Of a DNA stretch of 64,000 nucleotides, positions 27,025 through 35,877 are shown in pieces. The notes beneath the pieces are model-generated. The model ran no database searches and was not told the origin of the DNA. It saw nothing but the letters and a program-made list of their open reading frames with translations. The stretch covers positions 10,672-74,671 of the forward strand of contig CAUEPS010000008.1 of NCBI GenBank assembly GCA_959019775.1. The letters run 5' to 3'. This stretch comes from an uncultured Collinsella sp. (GTDB lineage: Bacteria; Actinomycetota; Coriobacteriia; Coriobacteriales; Coriobacteriaceae). The stretch's first letter is position 1; each line of letters opens with the position of its first letter. The translations under genes were made by a program, and so were the position numbers.

Positions 27025-27663
27025 CTAGAGCAACTCGTCATCTTGTTTTTGCAGGATATACCCGTAGCGGAAGATGCTGGCAATCAGGCTAAAAATCAGG
27101 CCCGCAAAGAGCATGGAGAGGTCGAGATGCTGGCCGCCAAGCGCATCCGTAAAGCTACCGCCAAATCCTGAGAGTATCAGCCCTGTGACTATGGCACCAA
27201 AAAGTTTCACGGCGGCGCCGCCGATAAGGAACAAATGTCCTATTTGACGTAGTATGCGGATGCATTCGAGGTCAAAGGGCCTGCCCGCCTTTTCAATGGC
27301 GGAGAAAAACCTGTATGCGCTTAGCGCGATGGCAAGCGCGAGGCATGCCATCATGCCGCTCCCTATGGCAGTATGACCGTCGTGCGCGACAAGCATAAGA
27401 GGGGTCTGTTCGTTGGCGCCGACGAGAGCGAGAATTGGCCCTTCGCCAGCCGTAAGATCTACGGATTGGAGACAGAACCCTTGGGAGAGGCTAGGCAATA
27501 TGAATAGAAGTTCGATTGCAATGACTGCGAGGAGTGCCAGAGCGAGCGCCACGATGGTGCAGATTGTGCCCCATTTGCAGTAGCGAGTGAGCTTCCTCAG
27601 TTTGGCTATTGCCTGTTCACGGTCGATGGCTTCATTCGATTTGGATACGTTCCAGCGGATCAT
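27025..27663 (-). CDS. DUF2975-family membrane protein
   Basis: 212 residues with about four hydrophobic helices, preceded by a short charged N-terminus (MIRWNVSKSNEAID). The start at 27663 has GGAGGAGC upstream in the complement. It is cotranscribed with the XRE gene. Function is unknown; such pairs are proposed small regulatory modules. Confidence 0.75.
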   Translation of the reverse strand: MIRWNVSKSNEAIDREQAIAKLRKLTRYCKWGTICTIVALALALLAVIAIELLFILPSLSQGFCLQSVDLTAGEGPILALVGANEQTPLMLVAHDGHTAIGSGMMACLALAIALSAYRFFSAIEKAGRPFDLECIRILRQIGHLFLIGGAAVKLFGAIVTGLILSGFGGSFTDALGGQHLDLSMLFAGLIFSLIASIFRYGYILQKQDDELL

Positions 27664-27894
27664 AGCTCCTCCAACCAATGTCTTGGATGATACTTGTATC
27701 TTATATCATACTTAATGATAAACGATAAACAATTACAGAATAGAGTAAGTAATGTTTGTGAGACGAATAGCGAGAGCTATGGCTCATTTTGGATGCTGGA
27801 GTTTGGCGCGCGCGGGGATGAGGACAAATGCCAAAACTTCCCGTGATCGCACAAGTGCTTCATCGGGTTTCCCTAATTCATATGGGAAAACAGC

Positions 27895-27908
27895 TGCAAA
27901 CGATTGCA
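27895..27908. promoter_or_regulatory. cre-like palindrome 1
   Basis: TGCAAACGATTGCA fits the TGNAANCGNWNNCA consensus of CcpA/LacI-family sites exactly. The regulator in this organism is unknown. Confidence 0.55.
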
Positions 27909-27914
27909 AGTAAC

Positions 27915-27946
27915 CGGTAAACGGTCGAAAACTACCGTTCACCGAT
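27915..27946 (+). promoter_or_regulatory. CGGTAAACGGT operator pair, site a
   Basis: CGGTAAACGGT (27915-27925) faces ACCGTTCACCG (27934-27944), the exact complement of CGGTGAACGGT. The motif family is described under site b. Confidence 0.6.
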
Positions 27947-28092
27947 AATCTCAAAACTGGTTCTAACTGGTATTAAGTCAAAAAGACCAATTCACATATC
28001 TTCACAATGACCTGCAATTTTTCTACACGCTATTTTTAGCCGCCCTGCGTTGTTTAGACACAGGAAAAGATCCGATCTTTTGCCAAAGCATT

Positions 28093-28106
28093 TCGAAACG
28101 GTTTCA
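28093..28106. promoter_or_regulatory. cre-like palindrome 2
   Basis: TCGAAACGGTTTCA differs from the cre consensus at one position. Confidence 0.45.
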
Positions 28107-28132
28107 AAACCGCAGGTAGAAGTGTTAACGAC

Positions 28133-28164
28133 CGGTAAACGGTCGAAATATCACCGTGAGCGGT
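28133..28164 (+). promoter_or_regulatory. CGGTRARCGGT direct-repeat operator, site b
   Basis: CGGTAAACGGT (28133-28143) and CCGTGAGCGGT (28154-28164) are direct repeats with starts 21 bp apart, two helical turns. The same arrangement recurs at 47145, 52251, 57187, 58375 (complement) and 60271. Confidence 0.65.
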
Positions 28165-28238
28165 GCAAAAACGTTTTACCGTATGAATCAACGAAAGCGA
28201 CCTCTTCTGGGGTGATATAGTGACAACAACACGTCACG

Positions 28239-28250
28239 TGGTTACTACCA
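28239..28250. promoter_or_regulatory. GntR-type operator
   Basis: TGGTTACTACCA palindrome, identical to 32532-32543 upstream of the AgaS gene. It is followed by the inverted pair ACCAGT/ACTGGT (28247-28267). A GntR/UTRA gene lies between the two sites. Confidence 0.6.
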
Positions 28251-28367
28251 GTTTAGAAACCACTGGTCTTCAAAGAACGCTTTCCAAGAAGCTTTAAGGG
28301 CGAGCGCCCGCTGGCTTCCGAAAATCATCGGACTCAGATTGTACACACCTTCGGAAGGGAAATTTGA

Positions 28368-28811
28368 ATGGTTGGCTTTATTCTTACCGGTCATGGACAG
28401 TTCGCACCCGGCCTTGCAAGCGCTATCGCGATGGTTGCCGGCGACCAGCCTGCTTTTACCGTCGTTCCTTTTGAGGGCGACCAGGCCGCATCCTACGGTG
28501 AGGATCTCCGCGCCGCTATTACCGCCATGCGCGAGGAGTGCGATGGCGTGCTCGTCTTTACCGACCTGCTTGGCGGCACCCCGTTCAACCAGTCGATGAT
28601 GATTGCCCAGGATGTCGACAACGTCGAGGTTCTGACTGGCACCAACCTTCCCATGGTTATTGAGCTTCTGTTCCTCCGCGGCAATGCCACGCTCGCCGAG
28701 CTTGGCGAGCAGGCCGTGACCGTTGGCCAGACGGGCGTCACCGCCCAGACGGTCGCATCCGTTGCCGGCTCCGAGGAAGAGGATATCTTCGGCGACGAGG
28801 ACGGCATCTAA
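28368..28811 (+). CDS. PTS mannose/GalNAc-family EIIA
   Basis: 147-residue soluble EIIA of the mannose superfamily, which passes phosphate from HPr to EIIB. The phosphorylated residue is predicted to be H9 in MVGFILTGHGQF. It is first in the operon EIIA-YajC-EIIB-EIIC-EIID; downstream AgaS and NagA genes suggest GalNAc/galactosamine as substrate. The C-terminal acidic tail (GSEEEDIFGDEDGI) is linker-like. Its stop overlaps the YajC start (TAATG). Confidence 0.9.
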   Translation: MVGFILTGHGQFAPGLASAIAMVAGDQPAFTVVPFEGDQAASYGEDLRAAITAMREECDGVLVFTDLLGGTPFNQSMMIAQDVDNVEVLTGTNLPMVIELLFLRGNATLAELGEQAVTVGQTGVTAQTVASVAGSEEEDIFGDEDGI

Positions 28812-29092
28812 TGGCCGATTTCGGAGCCAACGTCCTGAGCTCCTCGGTCGCCCTTTTAGGCCTGCTTGTCATCATGGGCTTGATTTACACCATCTGGTCG
28901 CAAATCAACATGAAGAAGAAGCAGAAGTACTTCAAGGAGCTGCACACCGAGCTCAAGCCGGGTCAAGTGGTTCTTTTCGCCGGCGGTATCTACGGAACCG
29001 TCAAAGGCATCGAAGGCGAGAAGGTCCAGATCAAAGTCCGATCCGGAGCCGTCGTAGATGTTTCGCGTTACGCGATTCAGGAGATCAAGTAA
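28811..29092 (+). CDS. yajC: YajC-family protein in a PTS operon
   Basis: 93-residue YajC: one N-terminal membrane helix (about 10-30), then the conserved basic/KOW-like domain (LKPGQVVLFAGGIYGTVKGI). YajC normally sits with SecDF. Here it starts on the last base of the EIIA stop and precedes EIIB, so it is translationally coupled to sugar transport. A role in assembling or supporting EIIC/EIID is inferred from position only. Confidence 0.85.
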   Translation: MADFGANVLSSSVALLGLLVIMGLIYTIWSQINMKKKQKYFKELHTELKPGQVVLFAGGIYGTVKGIEGEKVQIKVRSGAVVDVSRYAIQEIK

Positions 29093-29128
29093 CTGTCGTC
29101 AGCAAATAACGAAAGGAAGCTGATCAAC

Positions 29129-29611
29129 ATGGCAGAACCCAACATTCTTCTTACCCGCATCGATAACCGACTGGTTCATGGTCAGGTTGCCACCCAGTGG
29201 AACTCCACCCTGGGCTCCAACCTCATCCTCGTCGCCAACGACGACGTGGCGTCCAACACCATGCGCCAGAACCTCATGAAGATGGCCGCTCCCGCCGGCG
29301 TCGCTACGCGTTTCTTCTCTCTGCAGAAGACCATCGACGTCATTGGCAAGGCGAGCCCGCGCCAGAAGATCTTCATCGTGGCCGAAACACCGGAAGACGT
29401 GCTTACGCTCGTCAAGGGCGGTGTGCCTATAAAGAAGGTAAACATCGGCAACATGCACATGTCGGAAGGAAAGCGCCAAGTCGCCACCTCCGTCGCAGTT
29501 AACGACGAGGATGTCGCTGCGTTTAAAGAGCTGCAGGAATTGGGGGTGGAGTTGGAGATCAGGCGCGTTCCGAGCACGCCTGTTGAGGACACGAGCAAGC
29601 TCTTCTCGTAA
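29129..29611 (+). CDS. PTS mannose/GalNAc-family EIIB
   Basis: 160-residue cytoplasmic EIIB. Phosphorylated histidine H17 lies in TRIDNRLVHGQVATQW, at the expected place. It transfers phosphate from EIIA to the incoming sugar. GAAAGGAAG precedes the start. A paralogue at 38871 lacks this histidine. Confidence 0.92.
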   Translation: MAEPNILLTRIDNRLVHGQVATQWNSTLGSNLILVANDDVASNTMRQNLMKMAAPAGVATRFFSLQKTIDVIGKASPRQKIFIVAETPEDVLTLVKGGVPIKKVNIGNMHMSEGKRQVATSVAVNDEDVAAFKELQELGVELEIRRVPSTPVEDTSKLFS

Positions 29612-29701
29612 TCCTCGTGATCCACGTTGTCAGGAGTGAAACCCTGACGTTCTGTACGTGAAATCCAAAGTGCGTACATACATTTTGAAAGGAGGAGCAA
29701 G

Positions 29702-30502
29702 ATGGAATACTCGATCATCCAGATCGCTCTGGTCTTCGTCGTCACGTTCATCGCGGCAATCGACCAGTTTGACTTCCTCGAGTCTCTCTATCAGCCCATC
29801 GTCACCGGCGCCGTCATTGGTCTTATCCTTGGCGACCTCAACACCGGTCTTCTCGTGGGTGGTACCTATCAGCTCATGACGATCGGCAACATGCCGATCG
29901 GAGGCGCTCAGCCGCCTAACGCCGTCATCGGCGGCATCATGGCAGCCATTCTCGCTATCGCCACGGGCCTCGAGCCCAACGCGGCAGTCGGCCTCGCCAT
30001 TCCGTTCGCTCTGCTTGGCCAGCTTGGCGTTACCCTGGTCTTCACGCTTATGTCCCCGCTTATGTCCACGGCCGATAACATGGCTCACAACGCGGACACC
30101 AAGGGCATCGAGCGCCTGAACTACTTCGCCATGGCTCTGCTCGGCCTGATCTTCGCTGTCGTCGTCACCCTGTTCTTCATCGCTGGCGCTACCATCGGTC
30201 AGACCATCGCTTCTGCCATCCCGACTTGGCTGCAGACCGGTCTCTCCGCTGCAGGCGGCATGATGCGCTTCGTCGGCTTCGCCGTCCTGCTCAAGGTTAT
30301 GATGAACCGCGATATGTGGGGCTTCTTCCTCATGGGCTTTGGCCTCGCGCTCATCACCGTTGCCAACGATTCGCTGGCAACCCCTGCTCTGCTCATCCTC
30401 GCTCTCATCGGCTTCGGCATCGCTTTCTGGGACTTCCAGCAGCAGACCGAGCTGAAGGGTGCAGCTGTTTCTGACGGAGGTGACTTCGAAGATGGCATCT
30501 AA
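29702..30502 (+). CDS. PTS mannose/GalNAc-family EIIC
   Basis: 266-residue membrane channel component with many hydrophobic spans; the segment GGTYQLMTIGNMPIGGAQPPNAVIGG matches the mannose-family EIIC signature. AAAGGAGG precedes the start. The end overlaps EIID by eleven bases. Confidence 0.92.
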   Translation: MEYSIIQIALVFVVTFIAAIDQFDFLESLYQPIVTGAVIGLILGDLNTGLLVGGTYQLMTIGNMPIGGAQPPNAVIGGIMAAILAIATGLEPNAAVGLAIPFALLGQLGVTLVFTLMSPLMSTADNMAHNADTKGIERLNYFAMALLGLIFAVVVTLFFIAGATIGQTIASAIPTWLQTGLSAAGGMMRFVGFAVLLKVMMNRDMWGFFLMGFGLALITVANDSLATPALLILALIGFGIAFWDFQQQTELKGAAVSDGGDFEDGI

Positions 30503-31574
30503 TGAGTATGTGATCCCGGAGCACTACGAGGATCTCACTCCTGCTCCGCAGCTCGACCAGAAGACCCTCAACAAGATGGCTTGGCGCTCCTGCTTCCTGC
30601 AGGCATCGTTCAACTACGAGCGCATGCAGGCCGCTGGCTGGCTTTACTCCATCATCCCCGGTCTGGAGAAGATCCACACCAACAAGAACGACCTCGCGGC
30701 TTCCATGAGCCACAACCTGGAGTTCTTCAACACCCACCCGTTCCTCGTCACCTTTGTTATGGGCATCGTGCTTTCGCTCGAGCAGAACAAGGTTGACATC
30801 CCCACGATCCGCGCCGTCCGCGTCGCCGCAATGGGCCCGCTCGGTGGTATCGGTGACGCCCTGTTCTGGCTGACGCTCGTGCCTATCACGGCCGGCATCA
30901 CCTCCAACATGGCCATCAACGGCAACGCCGCTGCACCGATCATCTTCCTGGTGATCTTCAACGTCGTCCAGTTCGCTCTGCGCTTCTGGCTCATGAACTG
31001 GTCCTACAAGCTTGGCACCAGCGCTATTGACGCTCTGACCGCCAACATGCAGGCCTTCACGCGTGCCGCTTCCATCATGGGCGTCTTCGTCGTCGGTTGC
31101 CTGGTCGTCACCATGGGTGGCACCCAGATCAACCTCCAGATCCCCAACGGCACCACCCGTGGCCTCTCCGCTACTACCGTGATCGTCTCCGAGAAGGAGG
31201 CCGAGAACTTCACCGGTATGGAGGGTATCGATACCGAGACCGCTGAGGCCGGTACCATCGCCATGACCGATGAGGACGGCAACGCCCTCACCGCTTCCGA
31301 TGCCGACGGCAACGCTGTCGAGTGCGGCGTCACCGATCTGGGCAACGGCATGGAGTCCGTTACCTACGGCACCGTTACCGAGGATCCGGTCAACTTCTCT
31401 GTTGCCGACACCCTCAACACCATCGTCCCGAAGCTCGTCCCGCTTATGCTTACGCTGCTGCTTTACTACATGTTCGCTAAGCACAGCTGGACCCCGACCA
31501 AGGGCATTCTCCTGCTCTTCGTCCTTGGCATCCTGGGCGCTGGCCCGCTTGGTCTCTGGCCGAGCATCTGGTAA
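30492..31574 (+). CDS. PTS mannose/GalNAc-family EIID with an inserted domain
   Basis: Membrane EIID of 360 residues, longer than the usual ~270-300. The typical N-terminal segment (SCFLQASFNYERMQAAGWLYSIIP) and C-terminal helices are present, but residues ~215-305 form an extra hydrophilic, acidic stretch (for example AMTDEDGNALTASDADG) expected between membrane spans on one face. ATG 30492 is preceded by GGAGGTGA within EIIC and overlaps it by eleven bases. A terminator follows. Confidence 0.88.
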   Translation: MASNEYVIPEHYEDLTPAPQLDQKTLNKMAWRSCFLQASFNYERMQAAGWLYSIIPGLEKIHTNKNDLAASMSHNLEFFNTHPFLVTFVMGIVLSLEQNKVDIPTIRAVRVAAMGPLGGIGDALFWLTLVPITAGITSNMAINGNAAAPIIFLVIFNVVQFALRFWLMNWSYKLGTSAIDALTANMQAFTRAASIMGVFVVGCLVVTMGGTQINLQIPNGTTRGLSATTVIVSEKEAENFTGMEGIDTETAEAGTIAMTDEDGNALTASDADGNAVECGVTDLGNGMESVTYGTVTEDPVNFSVADTLNTIVPKLVPLMLTLLLYYMFAKHSWTPTKGILLLFVLGILGAGPLGLWPSIW

Positions 31575-31640
31575 GGCTCTAGCTTGAGGGGTGTGTCCCT
31601 ACGCGGCTCACACCCCGACCCCTTAAGCCATGTGTATGTT

Positions 31641-31680
31641 AAAAGCCGCGTGCTCGAAAGAGCGCGCGGCTTTTGTTTTC
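31641..31680 (+). terminator. Terminator after the PTS operon
   Basis: AAAAGCCGCG (31641-31650) pairs with CGCGGCTTTT (31665-31674), followed by a T-rich tail. Confidence 0.9.
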
Positions 31681-31759
31681 TTGTTGATTCGGGTGTGGCA
31701 GACAGATAATGCTAAACACCCTAGGTAGTTAGCCGAATTCGAGCAAAAGGGAGGATAGG

Positions 31760-32491
31760 ATGGCGATCGGAGCGCGTAAGCAACCGCTGTACGATCAGCT
31801 GGTCGATATTCTGACCGAAAAGATTGACCATGAATATCGCGCCGGTGACATGATTCCTTCCGAGCGCGAACTTTCGGAGCGCTATGGTCTCTCGCGCACT
31901 ACGGTACGCCTGGCTCTGCAGGAACTGGAGCGTTTAGGACTGGTGGTTCGGCAGCACGGTCGCGGTACCTTTGTGACCGACCGTTCGGCAAAAGCAACCA
32001 ATCTTATGCAGTCCTACAGCTTTACCGAGCAGATGCGCGCGATGGGTCGAGAACCCGAGACCACGATTCTCGAGTTTTGCGAGATGGAGGCCGATAAGAA
32101 TCTGGCCGAGCATATGGGATTGCGCATCGGTGATCGCATTTTTAAGCTCAAGCGCCTTCGTTCTGCCGACAACATGCCCATGATGGTCGAACGCAGCTAT
32201 CTACCGGTTCGTCAATTTCTGTCCCTAAAGCGACCGCTGCTGGAGCGTAAGCCGCTTTACGATGTGATTGAGCAGGACTTTCAGCAAAAGATTCGCGTGG
32301 CCGAAGAGGAGTTCTATGCGAGCATAGCCCGTCCCACCGATGCCCACCTTTTGGGAATTGTCGAGGGCTCGCCTGTGCTCGATTTGGTCAGGACTACGTA
32401 TAACGAGTCAAACGAGGTAGTGGAGTACACACTCTCGGTTGCTCGTGCCGATCAGTTTAAATACAAGGTTTACCACCAGCGCAGTAACTAG
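31760..32491 (+). CDS. GntR-family (UTRA) transcriptional regulator
   Basis: 243 residues: an N-terminal winged HTH (IPSERELSERYGLSRTTVRLAL-type core) and a C-terminal UTRA effector domain. It resembles NagR/AgaR-type regulators that respond to amino-sugar phosphates. It sits between the PTS operon and the AgaS gene, both preceded by an identical TGGTTACTACCA palindrome, so it is the likely regulator of both. Confidence 0.9.
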   Translation: MAIGARKQPLYDQLVDILTEKIDHEYRAGDMIPSERELSERYGLSRTTVRLALQELERLGLVVRQHGRGTFVTDRSAKATNLMQSYSFTEQMRAMGREPETTILEFCEMEADKNLAEHMGLRIGDRIFKLKRLRSADNMPMMVERSYLPVRQFLSLKRPLLERKPLYDVIEQDFQQKIRVAEEEFYASIARPTDAHLLGIVEGSPVLDLVRTTYNESNEVVEYTLSVARADQFKYKVYHQRSN

Positions 32492-32530
32492 TGCTCGCAT
32501 CGTTTCCATATGGTGATTCTTTGCATTTAA

Positions 32531-32566
32531 CTGGTTACTACCAGATAACCAACCGAAGTGTATAAT
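32531..32566 (+). promoter_or_regulatory. Promoter and GntR operator of the AgaS gene
   Basis: The palindrome CTGGTTACTACCAG (32531-32544) overlaps the -35 region of a promoter with a perfect TATAAT at 32561-32566, so a bound repressor would block RNA polymerase. Confidence 0.6.
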
Positions 32567-32605
32567 TGCACGTCAGAGGTTTACTTCTAGAGAGAGGTAT
32601 TAGAA

Positions 32606-33772
32606 ATGTTCGAGAAGAGTGTCGAGGAGCTCACCGAGCTCGGCGCCCAGATCACCACGGCCGAAATTGCTCAGCAGCCCGAGCTTTGGCGTGATACGCT
32701 CAACATCTATCGCGAGAACAAGGAGGCCATCGAGGCCTTCCTGGCCGAGGCTCGCGCTATGGGCGAGGGTCGTCTGTCCGTTGTCTTCACCGGTGCCGGT
32801 ACGTCCGACTACGTTGGCGATACCTGCGCCCCGTACCTGCGTCACGCTGGTAACACTGATCTCTACGACTTTAAGCCCATCGCCACGACCGACATCGTGA
32901 GCGCCCCGCGCGATTTCCTGCGCGCCGAGGACCCCACGCTTGTGGTTTCCTTTGCCCGCTCTGGTAACAGCCCCGAGAGCCTTGCCGCCGTTGCCGTTGC
33001 CAAGGAGCTCGTCCACAACGTCAAGTTCCTCAACATCACCTGCGCTCCCGAGGGCAAGCTCGCTGTCGAGTCTGCCGATGATCCCAACGCGCTGACGCTG
33101 CTCATTCCGCGCGCCAACGACAAGGGCTTCGCCATGACCGGTTCTTATTCCTGCATGACCCTGCTCTCCACCCTTATTTTCGACACTGCCTCTGACGAGC
33201 AGAAGGCCGAGTGGGTCGAGACGATTGCCAAGATGGGCGAGGAGGTCATCTCCCGTGAGCCCGAGATCGCCGATTACCTGGCTGGCGACTTCAACCGCGT
33301 GACCTACTTGGGTTCTGGCTCCTTCGGTGGCCTTGCCCAGGAGAGCCAGCTCAAGATCCTCGAGCTCGCTCACGGTCTGGTTGCTACTTCCTACGACACC
33401 TCCATGGGCTATCGTCACGGACCCAAGTCCTTCGTCGACGATAAGACGCTCGTCTTCGTGTTCGTCAACAACGACGCCTACACCCGTCAGTACGACATCG
33501 ACATCCTCAACGAGATCGGTGGCGACGAGATCGCTCAGCACACCATCGCCGTTCAGCAGGAAGGTGCCACTGTCTATGAGGGTGAGTCCTTCACCTTTAA
33601 GGGCTACGAGGCGCTTCCCGAGGGCTACCTCGCTCTGCCGTTCGTGATGTTTGCCCAGGCTATCAGCCTGCTCAACTCCGTGCGCGTGGGCAACACGCCC
33701 GATACGCCGAGCCCCACCGGCACGGTCAACCGCGTGGTTAAGGGCGTGACGATTCACCCCTTCACTGCTTAA
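32606..33772 (+). CDS. agaS: SIS-domain sugar isomerase/deaminase, AgaS type
   Basis: 388 residues with two SIS domains; the first carries the phosphosugar loop TGAGTSDYVGD. AgaS-type enzymes convert galactosamine-6-phosphate to tagatose-6-phosphate with release of ammonia. The context with a GalNAc-type PTS, a NagA/AgaA deacetylase and LacC-like kinases supports this. It is followed by a terminator and then the deacetylase. Confidence 0.85.
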   Translation: MFEKSVEELTELGAQITTAEIAQQPELWRDTLNIYRENKEAIEAFLAEARAMGEGRLSVVFTGAGTSDYVGDTCAPYLRHAGNTDLYDFKPIATTDIVSAPRDFLRAEDPTLVVSFARSGNSPESLAAVAVAKELVHNVKFLNITCAPEGKLAVESADDPNALTLLIPRANDKGFAMTGSYSCMTLLSTLIFDTASDEQKAEWVETIAKMGEEVISREPEIADYLAGDFNRVTYLGSGSFGGLAQESQLKILELAHGLVATSYDTSMGYRHGPKSFVDDKTLVFVFVNNDAYTRQYDIDILNEIGGDEIAQHTIAVQQEGATVYEGESFTFKGYEALPEGYLALPFVMFAQAISLLNSVRVGNTPDTPSPTGTVNRVVKGVTIHPFTA

Positions 33773-33790
33773 TCGCGTCCCCCTGTAAGG

Positions 33791-33828
33791 GCGCCCGTCC
33801 GCTCATAACGGCGGGCGGGCGCTTTTTG
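33791..33828 (+). terminator. Terminator after agaS
   Basis: GCGCCCGTCCGC (33791-33802) pairs with GCGGGCGGGCGC (33811-33822) with one wobble, followed by TTTTT. Confidence 0.85.
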
Positions 33829-33889
33829 TTTTACGTGAGCTGGGTATAAGCATCACCACAGTCAACTGCTTTAGAAGCAAGGAGTGCAT

Positions 33890-35059
33890 ATGAGCACGTA
33901 CGCAATTAAGGCTGACAAGTTCTTCTTGCCGGCGGGCCCGCAACTGGGCGGCTATCTTATGGTCGAGGATGGCGTCTTTGGCGCCTGGCAGGCCGACGAG
34001 CCCTCTTGCGAGATTAAGGACTACACGGGATCGTGGATCGCACCGGGTATGGTCGATACTCACATCCATGGCTTCTACAACCACTCAACTACCGATAACG
34101 ATCCCGAGGGCATCGATATCAGCTCGACCGAGCTCGCCCGTCGCGGTACCACCAGCTGGCTGCCCACGACGTTCACCGATGGCGTCGAGCAGATCAAGGA
34201 CGCCTGCGCCGCCATCGCCCAGGCCGATGAGGGCCGTGGCCCCGACTTCTGCGGTGCTCGCATTCAGGGCATCTACCTGGAGGGCCCCTTCTTTACCATG
34301 AAGCACGTGGGCGCGCAGAACCCCGCTTATCTGATTGATCCTTCCGAGGAGGTCTTCGACCAGTGGCAGGAGGCTGCGGGTGGTCGCATCGTTAAGAGCG
34401 CTATGGCCGCTGAGCGCGATGGCGCTGCCACCTATGCTGCCGCCCTCAGCGCGAAGGGCGTGGTGACCAGCATCGGTCACTCCGACGCCACCTATGATGA
34501 GTGCATCGCCGCCATCAACGCCGGTGCCAGCTGCTTTACGCATACCTATAACGGCCAGCGCGGGCTGCATCACCGTGAGCCCGGTGTCGTGGGTGCTGCC
34601 ATGTCCACGCCCGAGACCTACGCTGAGATCATCTGTGACGGCAAGCACGTAAACCCAGCCGCCATCAAGGCGCTGCTGCAGGCAAAGGGCTGGCAGCACA
34701 CGGTACTCATCACCGACTGCCTGGGCTGCGGCGGCATGCCCGAGGGCAGCTACACCAGCGGCGGCATGGACGTCATCATGAAGGACAACCTGTGCTGGCT
34801 CGCCGACGGCAAGAGCATTGCCGGCTCGGTGCTCACGCTTGCCCAGGGCGTCAAGAACATCGTCGACTGGGGCATCGCCAGCGCCGATATCGCCATTCGC
34901 ATGGCAACCGAGGTACCGGCACGCTCCGCGCACATCGAGGATAAGTGCGGCAGCATCATGCCGGGTCGCGACGCCGACTTTGTCGTGTTCGACCATGAGC
35001 TCACCCTCGTCGAGACGTATGTTGGCGGCCAGAGCGTCGGCAACGCCTTTACCGAGTAG
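33890..35059 (+). CDS. nagA: N-acetylhexosamine-6-phosphate deacetylase (NagA/AgaA)
   Basis: 389-residue amidohydrolase that removes the acetyl group from GlcNAc-6-P or GalNAc-6-P. Metal-ligand motifs include DTHIHGFYNH and GHSDATYDEC, with HTYNGQRGLHHREPG for substrate binding. The neighbouring AgaS-type isomerase favours GalNAc-6-P (AgaA function), but specificity cannot be told from sequence alone. Start ATG 33890 has AAGGAG upstream; ATG 33884 lacks spacing. A decayed copy of its 3' end lies at 37788-37919. Confidence 0.88.
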   Translation: MSTYAIKADKFFLPAGPQLGGYLMVEDGVFGAWQADEPSCEIKDYTGSWIAPGMVDTHIHGFYNHSTTDNDPEGIDISSTELARRGTTSWLPTTFTDGVEQIKDACAAIAQADEGRGPDFCGARIQGIYLEGPFFTMKHVGAQNPAYLIDPSEEVFDQWQEAAGGRIVKSAMAAERDGAATYAAALSAKGVVTSIGHSDATYDECIAAINAGASCFTHTYNGQRGLHHREPGVVGAAMSTPETYAEIICDGKHVNPAAIKALLQAKGWQHTVLITDCLGCGGMPEGSYTSGGMDVIMKDNLCWLADGKSIAGSVLTLAQGVKNIVDWGIASADIAIRMATEVPARSAHIEDKCGSIMPGRDADFVVFDHELTLVETYVGGQSVGNAFTE

Positions 35060-35071
35060 CGATAGAAAAAG

Positions 35072-35103
35072 ACGGCGGGCCCGAATCTGCTCGGACCCGC
35101 CGT
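35072..35103 (-). terminator. Terminator between nagA and the flavodoxin gene
   Basis: A 13-bp stem (35072-35084 with 35091-35103, one mismatch, ACGGCGGG core). The T-run is on the - strand side (complement of GAAAAAG), so it primarily ends the flavodoxin transcript but can serve both. Confidence 0.75.
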
Positions 35104-35134
35104 ATGGGTTAAACGCTCAAAAGCACCTTCACAG

Positions 35135-35719
35135 TTACAGCTTGTTAGCGATCTTCTTTGCCGTGCGCTTAACGCCGGCCACCAGGCCTCCTGCAGGATG
35201 CTCCTTCTCGTAGGCTAGGCGCTTCTCGCGCTTGGCGTACTCCTCGACGATGATGTCGCCATACTCGTCTTCGATCTTGTCGAAGAAGTCGACGGCGCCC
35301 TTAATTTCCTCAGCGGTCGGGTGTCCCTTTTGGACACCGCCGGCGAGCTTGAACGGTCCCCACGTATCAAAGCCGGGGCAGCCGTAGACACCCATAAAGA
35401 TGGCCTGCCTCATGCGGCAGATGCCATCGATATCCTTGCCGTACCACTTGTTTTTGCCACCGTAGGTCATAAGGCCAAACACTTTGTCCTGCGGTTGCAG
35501 CACGTTAGTGAGCACGCGTGCCATGTCCTTGTCGATCTCGGAGTAATAGATACCCGTGGCGACACCGATCAGATGATATTCGTGCAGGTTGGGATACTCG
35601 TTTTTGCCGAGCGTCTTTACATCGAGGGTATCGATCTCGGGGTGTGCTTCGACGATAGCGTCCACGAGCTTTTTCGTATTGCCGTGATGGCGCGAGGCGT
35701 AGAGGATGATGGTTCGCAT
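35135..35719 (-). CDS. Flavodoxin-domain protein
   Basis: 194 residues. The FMN phosphate-binding loop is YASRHHGNTKKL near the N-terminus, followed by flavodoxin-like segments (VATGIYYSEID, GLMTYGGKNKWYG). It is a small electron carrier, or a protein of the flavodoxin_5 type. The ATG at 35719 begins the conserved region and has GAAAGG upstream in the complement; a TTG further upstream is not needed. It is divergent from the epimerase gene. Confidence 0.8.
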   Translation of the reverse strand: MRTIILYASRHHGNTKKLVDAIVEAHPEIDTLDVKTLGKNEYPNLHEYHLIGVATGIYYSEIDKDMARVLTNVLQPQDKVFGLMTYGGKNKWYGKDIDGICRMRQAIFMGVYGCPGFDTWGPFKLAGGVQKGHPTAEEIKGAVDFFDKIEDEYGDIIVEEYAKREKRLAYEKEHPAGGLVAGVKRTAKKIANKL

Positions 35720-35877
35720 AAGAAGGCCTTTCAGCTGTAATTGCATCAATGTCTGTATGGTACCCCGTTGCATGGCTGGGATACCGGACGCATCGATGAA
35801 CGTGCGGGTTTGTCCTTTGGTCAGGGCCGAGACGGGTTCTTGCGAGCAAAAAAAGCAGTTGTTCGAAAGGATGGGCA

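Larger units (their letters stand above)
27664..28367. other. 700-bp AT-rich control region ahead of the amino-sugar PTS operon
   Basis: No gene is supported. It holds two cre-like palindromes, two copies of the CGGTAAACGGT operator pair, a GntR-type operator, and a leader hairpin. CTTCCGAA (28315-28322) pairs with TTCGGAAG (28350-28357), whose arm overlaps the GGAAGGG ribosome-binding site of the EIIA gene. A TATAGT at 28216-28221 is a possible -10 with a poor -35, consistent with activator dependence. Confidence 0.6.
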
